A program made the position numbers and the translations under genes. From assembly GCA_036346205.1 (NCBI GenBank), contig JARFJB010001278.1:778501-842500 (forward strand): DNA of 64,000 bases, given 5' to 3'. Positions 34,495-45,505 of this stretch are shown here, piece after piece. The notes below the pieces were generated by a model, which saw only the letters and a list, made by a program, of their open reading frames with translations, made no database searches and was not told where the DNA came from. This DNA comes from Vesta saturnalis (Eukaryota; Arthropoda; Insecta; Coleoptera; Lampyridae). Numbering within the stretch: position 1 is the stretch's first letter; each line of letters starts with the position of its first letter.

Positions 34495-35765
34495 ATAGAC
34501 TTAATAGTGTATGTTGAACGACTTAGAAACCTGGTGAAAGACATAAAAGTAATGCGCGGAGCGGAGTGTGGATAGGACCACTTTTTGGTAGTATCGAGAG
34601 TGTGTATAGGTCAAACGTTGGTCTGGAGAAGGAAAGCAAACGTAGTGCAAACGTCCAGAATTATTGTTGACAAACTAGTGGATAATGGCGCGAGAATAAA
34701 ATATGCAGATGCGGTGAGTAAAGAGTTGAATGTGAATGAAACAGTGTAGAACGAACAAAAAAAAGACACTGATGTTGAAAGTGCATGGATAAGCTTGAAA
34801 AACTGTGTTGTCAATTGTGCCGTGCGGAATATGGAAGAGCGACAGGTGCTTGGTGGAATGAGTCGTTAAAAAATGCAGTATGTAAGAAAAAAGATGTGTA
34901 CATGGCAATGATTGCTGTAAAAAATGAGACAGAGAAAAAAACGATTGCATGAGGTGTACAGATTAAGAAACAAAGAAGCGGAGGCAGTGAGAATAAGTAA
35001 AGAGGAAGTGATGGGTGTGGAAGGAAACAAAATGCAGAATGATTTTTAGGGAAACGAAAAACTCTGAAAATGTGTCAAAAATACAAAACGTGGCCCAAAA
35101 CAGAACGCTGCGGGAGTGTTGAATATGAGCAATGAAATAGTATAGGGCGATTGTGACGTGAGGAAATGCTGGCAAGAATATTTCGGAAAGCTGTACAATA
35201 GTGAGCAAAGTAAAATTGCAGGGTTAAATAAGGAGAATGTAGAAGGAATGGTGAATGAAACTGAGAAGGACATTGGGATAAATGAGGTAGAGAAACCGGT
35301 AGGAATGTTGAAAAATGGAGGCGTAGATGAAATCACTGGTAAACTGTTAAAATATGGAGGTGCAAACCTTATACGAAGACTATGATTTATTCAAAGTATG
35401 TCTTATGTGTGGAAAATTTTCGAGGGATTGGAAGAGCGCGATCATTGTACTACTGTATAAGGGTAAGGGGAACAAGAGTGATTGCAAGAACTGCGGAGGA
35501 ATAAGTTTTCTCAGCGTGCATGTGTAGTATTTGGAAGAATACTGATTGATAGAGTACGAGAAACTACACAAACTAAGATTTGGAATGTGCACGGTGGCTT
35601 CGTTACAGGGAGAGGATATGTCGATCATATGGTTGCTCTCCAGCACGTGATCGAAAAGTGTTTAAGTGCAAAAAGAAAGCTGTACTGTGCGTTTCTAGAT
35701 CTGGAAATAGCATACGACAGAGTGAACAGGGAGAAGCTATGGGAAATATTAAATGTCTAAGACAT
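34495..35765 (+). pseudogene. LINE fragment: endonuclease end to RT palm
   Basis: Broken frames give the end of an endonuclease (AECGxDHF-like), a charged linker (VRKCWQEYFGKLYN), then the RT text VEKPVGMLKNGGVDEITGKLL, GRILIDRVRE, GGFVTGRGYVDHM and YCAFLDLEIAYDRVNREKLW, with the first catalytic Asp in FLDLE. The sequence stops before the YxDD box. The spelling (DRVNREKLW) marks a different LINE clade from the Jockey-like copies. Several frameshifts make it dead. Confidence 0.7.
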
Positions 35766-35834
35766 CTAATTGATTCTGAAGTTTACGACAACCATTTAAC
35801 AAAGTAATAGATACAAATATTTTTAGGTCGCCCG

Positions 35835-36790
35835 CCAATCAAAGTTTGTTGCATGAAAGGATATCACTGAGATCACTGATGAAATGTAAAAATAGCAATG
35901 GTCGACGGCTTTGGATATATCCGTATAGATTACATCGACTTGGACTTCTTATCTAGTAGTTGAGAAATGAGTTGTGTCACAGAAGCTAGGTTAGTGGTAG
36001 TGAAACGGCGTTCCATAGATCCATGTTGGCCTTGGGATCTTATGTGCTTGATAGTTGAATAAATACGAAAATACAATATTATTTCAAAAAATTTAGCAAG
36101 GTTGTTCAATTTACTTATTGACCTATAATTGGTTATGCTCCTTGGATCACCATTTTTCAGAGCTGGATAAATAATTGAAACTTTCTATATTTCAGTAAAT
36201 ATGCACAAATCTTGTTGTAAATAATAGCAAACGGTTTAACAAAAATGCTTCTTAAATCTTTCACGAGAAAACTTGGCGATTTGTTCATATCCAGCGGTAG
36301 CTTTATTTTTTAATTTATTTATTGCAAGTAATATCTCATCTTCAGTAACGTTTCTGATATTAATGATGGGAAAACTGTTATTTGTTTTACATTTAGCTTT
36401 AGGTCTAGGAGCGTTTGGTACATAGACGCTACTAAAATATTGTTTCAATGCATTAACAATTAATCGGTGTTTATCAAATTTCTCATCGTTAAGATTAATG
36501 TAACCTGGGTGTTAGGCCTTTTGGAGTTGACGGATTTCCAAAAGTATTTAGGATCGGCTACAAGAGAATTCTCAACTTTACTCTTGTATTCTATGCCATT
36601 TTCAGATTTATATCTGTAATATTTAAAAAAAAATGGACTTCATACGATTATTGTAACTAATGTCGCCAGTAAACCATTTTGGATAATTGAAGTATTTATT
36701 TTTGTATGGCGGAACAAATTATGAAGAATTTTGTAAAATTTAGGACAAATAGCGTTAATATCCTGGATACTATTAATAAAAAACCAGTTA
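35835..36790 (-). pseudogene. LINE RT fragment on the minus strand
   Basis: From 36790 downward: FNYPKWFTGD, YRYKSENGIEYKSKVEN, LVADPKYFWKSVNSKRP, then VTEDEILLAINKLKNKATAGYEQI, ALKNGDPRSITNY and near 35930 a VDVIYTDISKA palm motif. These are the linker and first half of a non-LTR RT of the type with FSKAFD. There are stops throughout. The 5' side is cut by the SINE at 36830. Confidence 0.7.
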
Positions 36791-36829
36791 AGTTATGCGA
36801 TGTAAATAAAGTAGGACTTTTACACTTCT

Positions 36830-37215
36830 GAAGAGAAAAAGGAAAGTGCCACGTATTTCACTCCATCCCGAGGGGGAGGGTGGACTGCTTCAGCTTTCCA
36901 AGCTCCTTCAGCTAGAATCATGGATTCCCATCATACATACATTACGCATGTACGCATGGTGGGATTAAGGATAGGTGAGGTCTGAAAAGGATCGGAAGGA
37001 ACGGAGTTAGGGTTCCGAAGGAGAAAATACTACCCCAGCATTCGCCTAAGTAGCCGCTCATGGTGTGCGTATACTCAGTGACCATGCCGCTACATGCGTA
37101 TGAGGAAACCCCCCTGAAAAACTTCATACAGGGTAAACTGTAACGGGAATTAAACCCATTACCTCACGAATGCTAATCAGATCGTGACACCACTGCTCTA
37201 CTAGCTCGGTTCCAC
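36830..37215 (-). mobile_element. tRNA-derived SINE
   Basis: The minus-strand head (37215-37120) has box A (GAGCTAGTAGAGCAG) and box B (GGTTTAATTCCC), with an anticodon-arm-like middle. The body of about 270 bp is richer in G+C than its surroundings, for example CCACCCTCCCCCTCGGGATGG, and ends near 36830 with TTCAGAAGTG. It belongs to a different family from the SINE at 25885. Confidence 0.65.
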
Positions 37216-38160
37216 TTCTGAAAAAAAAACAAAGAGCTACGATTTTGAATTTTGTCCTTGTGTAGATCGTCAAGAAATGTTATGAAAACTGGAAGCAACA
37301 CTCTTTATTATTAAGTGACATAACTAAGTATTGCCACAGAAGATCGTTAATATATGATTGCCGATTTATATAACCTAGCCAAACCTACAACATTAAAAAA
37401 AGTATGGAATAAACTGAATAAGATTTCAACAAAGGATGAAATGCAGAATGAGAAGCAAGAGGCTAGAAAAGAGCAGAAGGAAAAAGAACATCAATCACAC
37501 AGAGAAGGTGAAGTCTCGGTTGATTCGGTTCAGTCTCGTATTTAAACACGGATTAGGATCATGCCTCTCCTCTAACAGACAACCAAAAATAAGAGTTTAA
37601 TTTCTAAAAATACTCATGTTTTAGTAGCAGATATGCAGATTCCTGCATTTTAACCAGATAAATTTTGATTATTTCAGCCGATATAACTCGCGTACCATAT
37701 TTTAGTTCTAGTTGCAGATAAGTTACACTTCGACTAAATGATACTATTACATTATACTATTAGCCCTTTTCTTCTAGCGTTAAGGCTGTGACTAAAATAG
37801 ATATAAATTGAGGTTGGGGAAAAAATTCTTCTTAACACCATTCCTACAAGGTCAGAAGTCCGTAATCATGATGTATAGTAGGTACAAAAATTATGGGAAA
37901 ATGTAGGTGTCATAAATGACATATGAGTGATATACACATATTAAAAACCTATCTGTCGTTTTCCAAACAGAATAAACATAAATGAATTAGATCCAATACA
38001 TGATAACTCAAACGCACCTTGATAAATGTAGACATTCATATATACAGTATTAGTTGATCCTGTTGATTAATGATAATCAATTTGTATCCAAAATAAAAAG
38101 CATTTTTAGTCCAACGTACTAAAAATACTGCTAACTAAACTTAGATTTTGTTTACAAACA
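37216..38160. other. Unassigned intergenic DNA
   Basis: A 63-codon ORF at 37354-37545 encodes a Glu/Lys-rich, coiled-coil-like peptide with no recognisable domain. Otherwise nothing is seen. Confidence 0.35.
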
Positions 38161-38164
38161 ATAC

Positions 38165-38610
38165 GAACAGCTCTTGACTGTCATCCAAACGCTTTTTTTT
38201 ATGATTGTGGACCTGAACAGGCTAAATAAGGCCTATCGTGCTAAAGCACTCAGGAACACTTAGGAGGATGGATAGAGGGATAATGAATTGCCAATAGATG
38301 CCTATGAACAGCTACCTTAAATTTTCTCATATCATAAGTGAGAGGAAAACAGGAACTAGGGAGATCATTCCAGAGTTTAGAAGCCGTGTAGAAAAATGTG
38401 GATTGCGCCCGTTTGGTACGACAAGTGGAGATTTGTACTGCATACTGATGATGTGAATGAGCGAACCGAGTGTTTCTCGCAAAGATAGCCGGAGATGGTA
38501 TCAAAGAATGTAATTCAGCAGCCCAATAGCCGTTGTAATAACGATAATACAAAGAAAGAAAATGTTGATAATTTGGGAAGCAGGTTTAGTTAAAAATTAT
38601 CACATATACA
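38165..38610 (-). pseudogene. LINE 3' end: RT C-terminus and poly(A)
   Basis: The minus-strand frame 38552-38250 reads RYYNGYWAAELHSLIP, then TASKLWNDLPSSCFPLTYDMRKFK, which is the usual C-terminal pattern of many insect LINE pol proteins. After the stop comes a short 3' UTR (TAGCACGATAGGCC) and an A8 run, seen as T8 on the plus strand at about 38193-38200. The element is strongly 5'-truncated. Confidence 0.7.
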
Positions 38611-40331
38611 AAACAAAACAAACGGTACAAGTACATAATAGAAGTTACCGACTGTTTTTCAAAATATCTGTAGACTAAAATATCTGGTGTGGAACACCAC
38701 ATGACCTTCCATCCTGCAAAATGGAAATTAAAATACATGAAATGGCTTTAATAACATTTTTCTTAGGATAATTATGCAACCTCTTTTACAATAAGGTCAT
38801 TGCGAGAATAGGCAACGTTTGTAACGTCGAACTTAAAATTCGATATAACTTGATCCAAAAACTGTCTGAATTTACTGTATTAAAAGAAATTATATTTAAA
38901 TGTTGAAATTGAAATGGTAGTGCCACCTGTGGGATTTTTACCACATTCCTGCGGGTTTCTGCCCCTACCATTTAGTATTAACTGTTTAGTTTGATTGATT
39001 ACCGCTAGAGGGGATACCGTAAATAAATACATTTTACTACACAGGAATTTTATTTTCATAAATAAAACAGAACTCATTGGTAACATTGATCTTTTTATCG
39101 ATTTTCCGGTAAAACGTGATTGTTGAGTCGTCATTAGTAAAATGTAAAAGCGTTGTCTTGAAAATATTTTATTCTTGCTTATTCACGCCGATCGGCAGTT
39201 TCTAAAATAGAAGATTTAATTAAAATAATCATTCACGCATTGCTATTCTTACTTTGTGATGATTATTTATTTATTGCTCGCTGAAAGTTGCGAATGTATA
39301 ATTGAGAACACTCTTTTCATTCGTGGGTAAGATACAGATATTCCCTTAATTTTTTGTAACGTGTAAATTTCTTTTAGTGGATGAACTCTTCGAACTAAAT
39401 AAATAGCTGATTGTGTAATAGTAATTACAACTCGTGGGGGTTAACTGATATCGTAGAGGTAAAACAATTGGTAAAGTATCACTTTGCACTTGCTCGCGTT
39501 ATATTACTTTAGCTGTTTCGTTCCTTCAGTCTCTCCATCTTTTCGTTCTTGTGAATTTTGGTTTGTCCGGTAATTATTACGATTACGGTGGATGGATGTA
39601 CGTTTTCAACTGATTACCGATGTGACACCATTCTAACCTGTACTCGTCTACGCCTACATTAACTAGGACGAAGCTTGTTGATGTCTAGATATAGAGGTTA
39701 CCTTTTCGTCAAACCAGGTCAGAATATCCTGTTATAAACCATGTTCATTATGTAAATACCAAAGTTGGTACGACAGACGTTCATACTTCGGAAGCTGCCT
39801 TCTGCAGATGACAATATAGCCCTGACAAAATAAAAGTGTGCCTTAATTAAGGATACCTCCAAACTCATACTAAAATATTTGCCTTGTTACAAATGTGTCG
39901 TCTACAATTTTCATTCCTTGGCATATCGGTAATAGTATTTACATCACCCGAATATAATTGAAGAAAAGTGAAAAATTCTTTATCGATAGTAGCGTTAATT
40001 GTTATGGGTTGGTTATAATAAAGTAATTTGATGTTTACAACTTCTTGAACTACACACAGGACTGAATTAACGTTGCCATCTATTTTTATTGTTCGTGAAT
40101 AGCCAACAGAGTGTGCTACTGTTTGCGCAGTAGCTTGAATCAATTTTTTTTGTTATACCGGTTGTGTTAGTAATTTAATTCATTGTGTTACTTCAGAATT
40201 TCGAGCAGGAAATCATACCTTTTAAATTTATCTATTAGATTTAAGCATGCATTCTAATATTGTTGTGGGAAGTGTGCAGTATATACTCGGCATATTTTTA
40301 ATGGCCTGGGTTATCTATTTGTAAATGTTTG

Positions 40332-40334
<3 letters not shown>
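38611..40334. other. Unassigned intergenic DNA
   Basis: Minus-strand ORFs at 39134-38880 and 40143-39865 have no motif that I recognise. No RNA gene or clear repeat is seen. Confidence 0.35.

Positions 40335-40375
<41 letters not shown>
40335..40375. repeat. (TA)n microsatellite at a SINE tail
   Basis: About 20 TA units directly adjoin the 3' body of the minus-strand SINE at 40376-40505. Confidence 0.9.
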
Positions 40376-40377
<2 letters not shown>

Positions 40378-40505
40378 TTAATTGTATTTTATTCAAAATT
40401 AACTTTTAAAGTACATACAGTAAAAGATTAACTCGAGTGGGACTTGAACCCACGACCTCCACTTTGCTAGAGTGGGGCTCTTCCATCTGAGCTATGGAGG
40501 AGGCA
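40376..40505 (-). mobile_element. SINE with tRNA-Ala(AGC)-like head
   Basis: The minus strand from about 40503 reads CATAGCTCAGATGGAAGAGC (D arm, box A). It then has an anticodon stem-loop CCACT-CTAGCAA-AGTGG with AGC at the anticodon position, and a T arm GTGGGTTCAAGTCCCAC. The 3' acceptor strand TCGAGTT does not pair with the 5' strand, so it is not a functional tRNA. A 60-bp body follows (TTTTACTGTATGTACTTTAAA). This is best read as a tRNA-Ala-derived SINE. Confidence 0.65.
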
Positions 40506-40742
40506 AGTCACAATCGATTCAAGCTTGAACTGTATGTACTTCCCTAGTTACGATGTATTATAATTTTTATACACAGAGTGAAGGATTACAGTCAACTTTA
40601 TGTGAATATCATGTGAGCCCGCAATTCGCTAAGGTTTCGCACATGACAACACGTGACTGATTGTTAATTTTTATTTGCTGTATGCAGCAGTAATAGATAA
40701 CTATAGAAATTGGTTTAGTGAACGCACAGAAGTTCAATTTAA

Positions 40743-40868
40743 TAATCATTAATTGTATTTCATTTAAAATTAACTTTTAAAGTACATACAGTAAAAGATT
40801 AACTCGAGTGGGACTTGAACCCCCGATAGCTCAGATGGAAGAGCCCCACTCTAGCAAAGTGGAGGTCG
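40743..40868. repeat. Fold-back copy of the tRNA-Ala-like SINE
   Basis: 40743-40822 repeats the minus-strand SINE body and T arm almost perfectly. At about 40823-40826 it switches to the other orientation: 40826-40868 reads TAGCTCAGATGGAAGAGC and on to AAAGTGGAGGTCG, the plus-sense D arm and anticodon arm. The two halves of one tRNA-like head are thus joined in opposite orientations. Confidence 0.85.
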
Positions 40869-41110
40869 AGGCGAGCGGTAGTGAGAGGGCGCAAGTACCG
40901 AATGCGGTTATAACCGCAGTCGAGGAGGCGCCAGCTCCACCCGATTTAAGGCTTGATGACATTCTAGGCTTCCTCGGAGGCTTAGATTTAGCGAAGGCCC
41001 TACCTGTCATCCGCAAGGTGACAGCGGCACTAGATAAGGCGCAATCTGCGACTGACCTGTGGGGCGTGATCCTCACGCACGGTGAGGAGGTGTGTGCCCT
41101 TTTTGAGTAA
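40861..41110 (+). CDS. GC-rich orphan ORF, probably an element fragment
   Basis: An open frame that could start at 40808 runs to a stop at 41110. The part after the SINE (from about 40864) is strikingly rich in G+C for this window and encodes Glu/Ala/Leu-rich helices: VEEAPAPPDLRLDDILGFL, LDLAKALPVIRKVTAALDKA, then VILTHGEEVCALFE. There is no signal peptide and no catalytic motif. The sharp composition change and its position against a SINE fold-back suggest an inserted element, perhaps a gag-like or ORF1 piece, but I do not recognise the family. The true start is unknown. Confidence 0.35.
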
Positions 41111-41590
41111 ACACTCCGGAACGGTGAAGAGAAGGGATGCCTCGGATAAGTATATCAGTATCGACTTGCCTAACTATTACCTATACTAAACCTGACCTAA
41201 TTGTTCTGTACCACCTCACGGTACAGAAAACTCCATCCTACTACTGCACAAGAATAGTACCGCTATCGTTGTGCAGGCGACCTAACTTATACGTTTTCCT
41301 TTTTATTTCAAATATCCGAGGCAGCAGCATCATATACACCAGCCGAGAGACAACGAGACAGCCCTCACAGCACCAACTACAACAGCGACAACACCCGCAC
41401 AACGATATTTTTTCATGGAACCAACTACGCAACACGATGTCAACATGTGTAACATCAAAACCACATAACCCAACAATTACACAACCCACGCGCTGGAGAG
41501 GACGAAGACTCCAGAGCAGCGTACCACCAACGCACACACACGATACTTTGTATATTATAATTAATTTTAAGTGTACATACTTTGTATTAT
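41111..41590. other. C/A-rich region after the orphan ORF
   Basis: ORFs on both strands overlap here without recognisable domains. An 11-bp inverted pair, TGCCTCGGATA (41139-41149) and TATCCGAGGCA (41313-41323), is present. The composition resembles the orphan ORF region more than the flanking AT-rich DNA, so both may be one insertion. Confidence 0.35.
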
Positions 41591-41591
41591 A

Positions 41592-43343
41592 GAGGGTGTC
41601 CGCGGGGGAACTACGAAGAATTCGTATACGTATTCTTTGAACAATTTTAAGCAAAAATGATTATGTGCAATTTTTCCCAATTCCTAACCCCTAAGGAGAT
41701 ATGGCGGTTGAAGAAAAATGTAAAAGTAAGTAAAGAGAACACTCTTAACAGCTGCTTAAGTCTTAAAATGTTCATAAAACAAAACTTTTAATAACAATTC
41801 TCATTAACAAATTAACAAGAACACAACATAGCACAAAAATGCACATAAGATAACGAGGTGACAAAACAAAAATGGTTACAGTTGTTCAAAATGAGAGCCA
41901 CACTGTAAAAAGCGTAAGAGCAGTTTTGGTTGCCTAGCAAACATTACCATAATAAATTGAGAAAATATGTCTTATTTCACGTTTCATGTCATTTGTATCA
42001 AACACTATTTGAATGTAAATACAATTTATCATCTGCTTTGTAACAATTAGAATTAATTTAATTACAATTACATCATGCCTTATCAATTTTCAAATGAGGA
42101 ATACAGTGATATGGTATTGATGTACGGCTTGTTTAACGGTAATTGTTATACAGCAGCAGCAGAGTAAAAAAATCGTTTTCCAAATCGTCATGCTCCCACT
42201 GATAAAACGATAGCCCGGAGTTTTCACTGCCCTCGAGAAACAGCAAGTTTTCTTGTCGATAGCCGAACGAGCATTAGACGAATAAAAGCAGTCACTGGTA
42301 GAAGCAAGACCACGATTTCGAAAATTCTTCGCGAAAATGAAATGCATCCATATCCCCTTAAACCCAGTCAGCACCTTCTTCCCGGCGATTTGGCTCCAAA
42401 AGTTCGGTTTTGTGAATGGATGATCACACATCATAACATTCCTGTTACACTCTTTTGTGATGAGGCAACTTTTTCTTGGGATGGAGTGAACAATAGTCAC
42501 AATAAGTATGGTTGGTCAAATGAAAATCCTCATGAAGCCACTATTACCGGATTTCAACATCGCTTCACGGTAGATGTTTGGACCGGGATTATCAGCGACA
42601 GTATCATTGGACCCCACATTTTCAATGGGCACTTAAACTCCGAAATGTACTAACAATTCTTCGAAGAAGATTTACCAACATTGCTTGAGGATGTTTCCTT
42701 AATTGTCCCTCAAAACATATTGTATTTGCAAAATGGGTCTGCTGCATATTACGGGTGTGCTGTAATGGAGTTTTTGCACAGAACATTTCCCCACCGATGT
42801 ATTGGTAGAAGCGGACCTGTACACTGACCGCCCAGATCACCAGATGTTGCACCTCTAGACTTTTATCTGTGGGGTCATGTTAAGTCGTTAGTGTACGAGC
42901 GGAGTGAACCATCTTCAAGAGAAGAATTGATTAAACGAATTTTTGATGCATTTACCAACATTCGTTGACAATTTCGCAAATATCGATTGGAAAAGAAAGC
43001 TGCGAAGGCGTGTGGCATTATGTGTGGAGGTTGGTGGATCTCATTTTGAACAACTGTAACCATTTTTGTTTGTCACCTCGTTAGTTTATGTGCATTTTTG
43101 TGCTATGCTGTGTTCTTGTTGATCTGTTAATGAAAATTGTTATTAAAAGTTTTGTTTTATGATAATTTTAGACTTAAGCAGCTGTTAAGAGTATTCTCTT
43201 TACTTACTTTTACATTTTTCTTCAACCGCCCATATGCCTTAGGGGTTAGGAATTGGGAAAAATTGCATATAATCATTTTTGCTTAAAATTGTTCAAAGAA
43301 TACGTACACGAATTCTTCGTAGTTCCCCCGCGTACACCCTGTG
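41592..43343 (+). mobile_element. IS630/Tc1/mariner-type element with 305-bp inverted repeats
   Basis: The left end reads GAGGGTGTCCGCGGGGGAAC (41592). The right end reversed reads CAGGGTGTACGCGGGGGAAC. The inverted repeats extend about 305 bp, 41592-41896 and 43040-43343, with landmarks CCCCTAAGGAGATATGGCGG, GTAAAGAGAACACTC and TTACAGTTGTTCAAAATGAG. The edges lie next to TA on both sides, the expected target duplication. One DUF4817-type transposase lies between them. Total length is about 1.75 kb. Confidence 0.9.
42075..43059 (+). pseudogene. DUF4817-type DDE transposase pseudogene
   Basis: The ATG at 42075 opens MPYQFSNEEYSDMVLMYGL, the DUF4817 helix-turn-helix start, followed by a frameshifted RFPNRHAPTD block. 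The frame then carries LRENEMHPYPLKPSQHL, LFCDEATFSWDG (first Asp), ILYLQNGSAAYYG (second Asp replaced by Asn) and RSPDVAPLDFYLWGHVKSLVY (third Asp). It ends in VEVGGSHFEQL with a stop at 43057-43059 just inside the right repeat. Stops after NSEMY and GPVH plus frameshifts make it inactive. It is the autonomous gene of the surrounding element. Confidence 0.85.
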
Positions 43344-43740
43344 TAATCTATATGAATTGTTAATTGTCCAATTTTTTAATAAACTCTGTTGAATTGAATT
43401 TAGTTCGAAATTATTCATAATTATAAACCTCATATATGTATTTGTATTAATTGGATCATGGGAATTGGTGATAACTGTTATAGAACCAATACGATGATGA
43501 GAGAAATGAAACATTAAATAGATGGCAAATATAATTAGTATAAGTAATAAAAAATGTTAAACATGCGTTGTCAGTCGTATAACAAATGAGTAATTTAACA
43601 ATTATACATAAATGAATTTAATTGGAAATGAATTCATGATAATAATAACTAATAAGAAGAAATTATAGATAATACAATAAAAATTATTATTACATAAAAA
43701 AGATTTAGTTCCGCTAAAATTAATTGAAGAAGCTTTGTAC
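43344..43740. other. Unassigned upstream region of the small-peptide gene
   Basis: About 400 bp of AT-rich DNA without coding motifs lies between the transposon and the TATA box at 43750. Confidence 0.4.
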
Positions 43741-43749
43741 TTACTGTTG

Positions 43750-43758
43750 TATAAATAG
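43750..43758 (+). promoter_or_regulatory. TATA box of the small-peptide gene
   Basis: TATAAATAG lies 44 bp upstream of the first ATG (43794), at the right distance for initiation near 43780-43788, where TTCAGA could act as an initiator. The 5' UTR would be very short. Confidence 0.6.
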
Positions 43759-43793
43759 TTTCAACACGTTAAATACTAAACAAATTCAGAAAA

Positions 43794-44003
43794 ATGATGC
43801 AGACAGTGTTACTTTTGGTATTTATGGTGTTCTTACTACTGGGTTTTACTGCAGGTTATAAATTACTGAAGAAATTTAAATTATTTGAGACTAATATTTT
43901 TTAACTTTTAGACATGGTATGCTGTGCTCCTGGCGTTGATTTAGACCTACCTCCACTATTAAACGTTCATGTTCCTGCTCTTGGTTTAGATATCAAAGTA
44001 TAA
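43794..44003 (+). CDS. Two-exon gene for a small secreted peptide (50 residues)
   Basis: Exon 1 is 43794-43854 and exon 2 is 43912-44003, joined by a 57-bp intron with GT (43855) and AG (43911). Together they give 50 codons and a TAA. Residues 1-20 (MMQTVLLLVFMVFLLLGFTA) form a signal peptide. The predicted mature peptide begins DMVCCAPGVDLDLPP and continues LLNVHVPALGLDIKV, with two adjacent cysteines. The intron falls at the signal cleavage region, a common layout for insect secreted peptides. A well-placed TATA box lies upstream. I do not recognise a family; candidates are a gland, cuticle or immune-induced peptide. Two consecutive ATGs make the exact start ambiguous by one residue. Confidence 0.6.
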
Positions 44004-44233
44004 TGTATAAAATTCTGAATTTATGGAAATTATAGCATTGGCTGTTAACACTGATTTTTCTACCACCTATAAAATTTTAGTAACGATATTAAAGAAGTTT
44101 GGGATATGTGCCCATTATATTGTTAAATCGTTATTTTTTGTGGGTTGGTGCCACATGAACAAAGTATAGAAAAAGAAAATTTGATGTAACCAGTACATGA
44201 CTGTCTTACGTGTAATTAGTAATGAGTATTATA
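44004..44233. other. 3' flank of the small-peptide gene
   Basis: No canonical AATAAA follows closely; ATAAAA at about 44006 is the nearest A-rich signal. Nothing else is seen. Confidence 0.35.
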
Positions 44234-45420
44234 TACAGGCTGTTTGATTAAGTTAGGCCACCGGCCATATCTCTAAAGCTACTGGGCGTTCAAACTTAAG
44301 AAAAAAATTATTATTAAAATGGCCAGGAGAATATTCTAGAAATTTTACTCGCAAGTTAACACATACCTTTGGTAACATTATTAGAAGGATTAGACAATTC
44401 TGCATCATCTTGGTGTAAGGGTCATTGGCGAGGGGGGTTAATAAGGGCCAGGGAGGCTAGCGAAAGTGTTAAGCATTTAAATCTATTTAACTTCTAAACA
44501 ACTCCGATTTTTAGCTTTGTTTGGAAGAGAAAGGTAAGTAATTTTAATTGCAGTATCTACTGGTGTACAGTAGTTTCTAATAAAATTGTTAAATGGTGCA
44601 ATTTGTAATAAAGACAGCATGAAAAAGTGAAAACTCCACTTCGATGTTTTCGATCGTTTTAGAGCTATTGTCAAAAGAATACATTTTTACACTTTAATTG
44701 AATGCCGAGGTCTACGATACGCTAGCCGTATATTTCGAAATGCCCCTGTTGGGGAACAAGAATATGCTACCAAATATCCTAAACGAAGGCACTATACGAG
44801 AAGAGCAATTGGCTGGTTCTAAGTTTAGATAATGTGTGAAGTGCTGGCACGGAATATGAATAAATTACAATTACAACATCATTATTACTAATCCAACCCA
44901 CATACGAAACTATGACAACAATAAATTCTTCAATTAAAGTGTTAAAAAAATATTATTTTGCCAATAACTCTGAAACGAACAAAGATATCGAAGTGCAGCT
45001 TTCACTTTTTTGTTTAAAATATACCATATGATTTAATTCTTGGAGATAAAATAAAAAAAACTCATTGTTACAAATCGCGCCCTCTAGCAATTTTATTAGT
45101 ACCTATTGTGTAACAGTAGATAGGACAATTCAAGGTACTTACCTTCGTCTTCCAAACAAGTTTAAGGTTATTAAAATCGAATAAGTCGTTTAGACGTTAC
45201 ATTTTCACTAGCTTGTCCTATTTTTATTGACGTCGGTACGCCAATAAGGCTTAAACCAAAATGATGCAGAATTGTCTAAGCTTTCTAAGGATATTACCAA
45301 AGGTACATATTGGTTTGGGAATTTTCGGAGAAAATTATAGTTTTAATACGTATTTTTCAATTGCACCCCCTTGCGGCGAAATGCGGAACTTAAAAATAGC
45401 TTCCACGATTTTCTAATAAC
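44234..45420 (+). mobile_element. Degenerate DUF4817-type element with partial inverted repeats
   Basis: The left tip TACAGGCTGTTTGATTAAG (44234) is typical of insect elements with a TACAGGGTGT tip. A central piece (44700-44830) reads AVGEQEYATKYPKRRHYTRRAI-like text, a DUF4817 relic. Sequence near 44378-44425 (ACCTTTGGTAACATTATTAG, then AGACAATTCTGCATCATCTT) recurs inverted at about 45240-45306. The right tip was not identified. Most of the transposase is gone. Confidence 0.5.
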
Positions 45421-45429
45421 CGCTTTAGC

Positions 45430-45430
45430 A

Positions 45431-45499
<69 letters not shown>
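45430..45499. repeat. (TA)n microsatellite
   Basis: About 35 TA units with one G interruption near 45445. Confidence 0.95.

Positions 45500-45505
<6 letters not shown>

Noticed and set aside
40429..40503. Functional tRNA-Ala(AGC) gene
   Set aside because: The anticodon and T arms look good, but the acceptor strands do not pair and a SINE body and TA tail follow. A partial inverted copy lies nearby.
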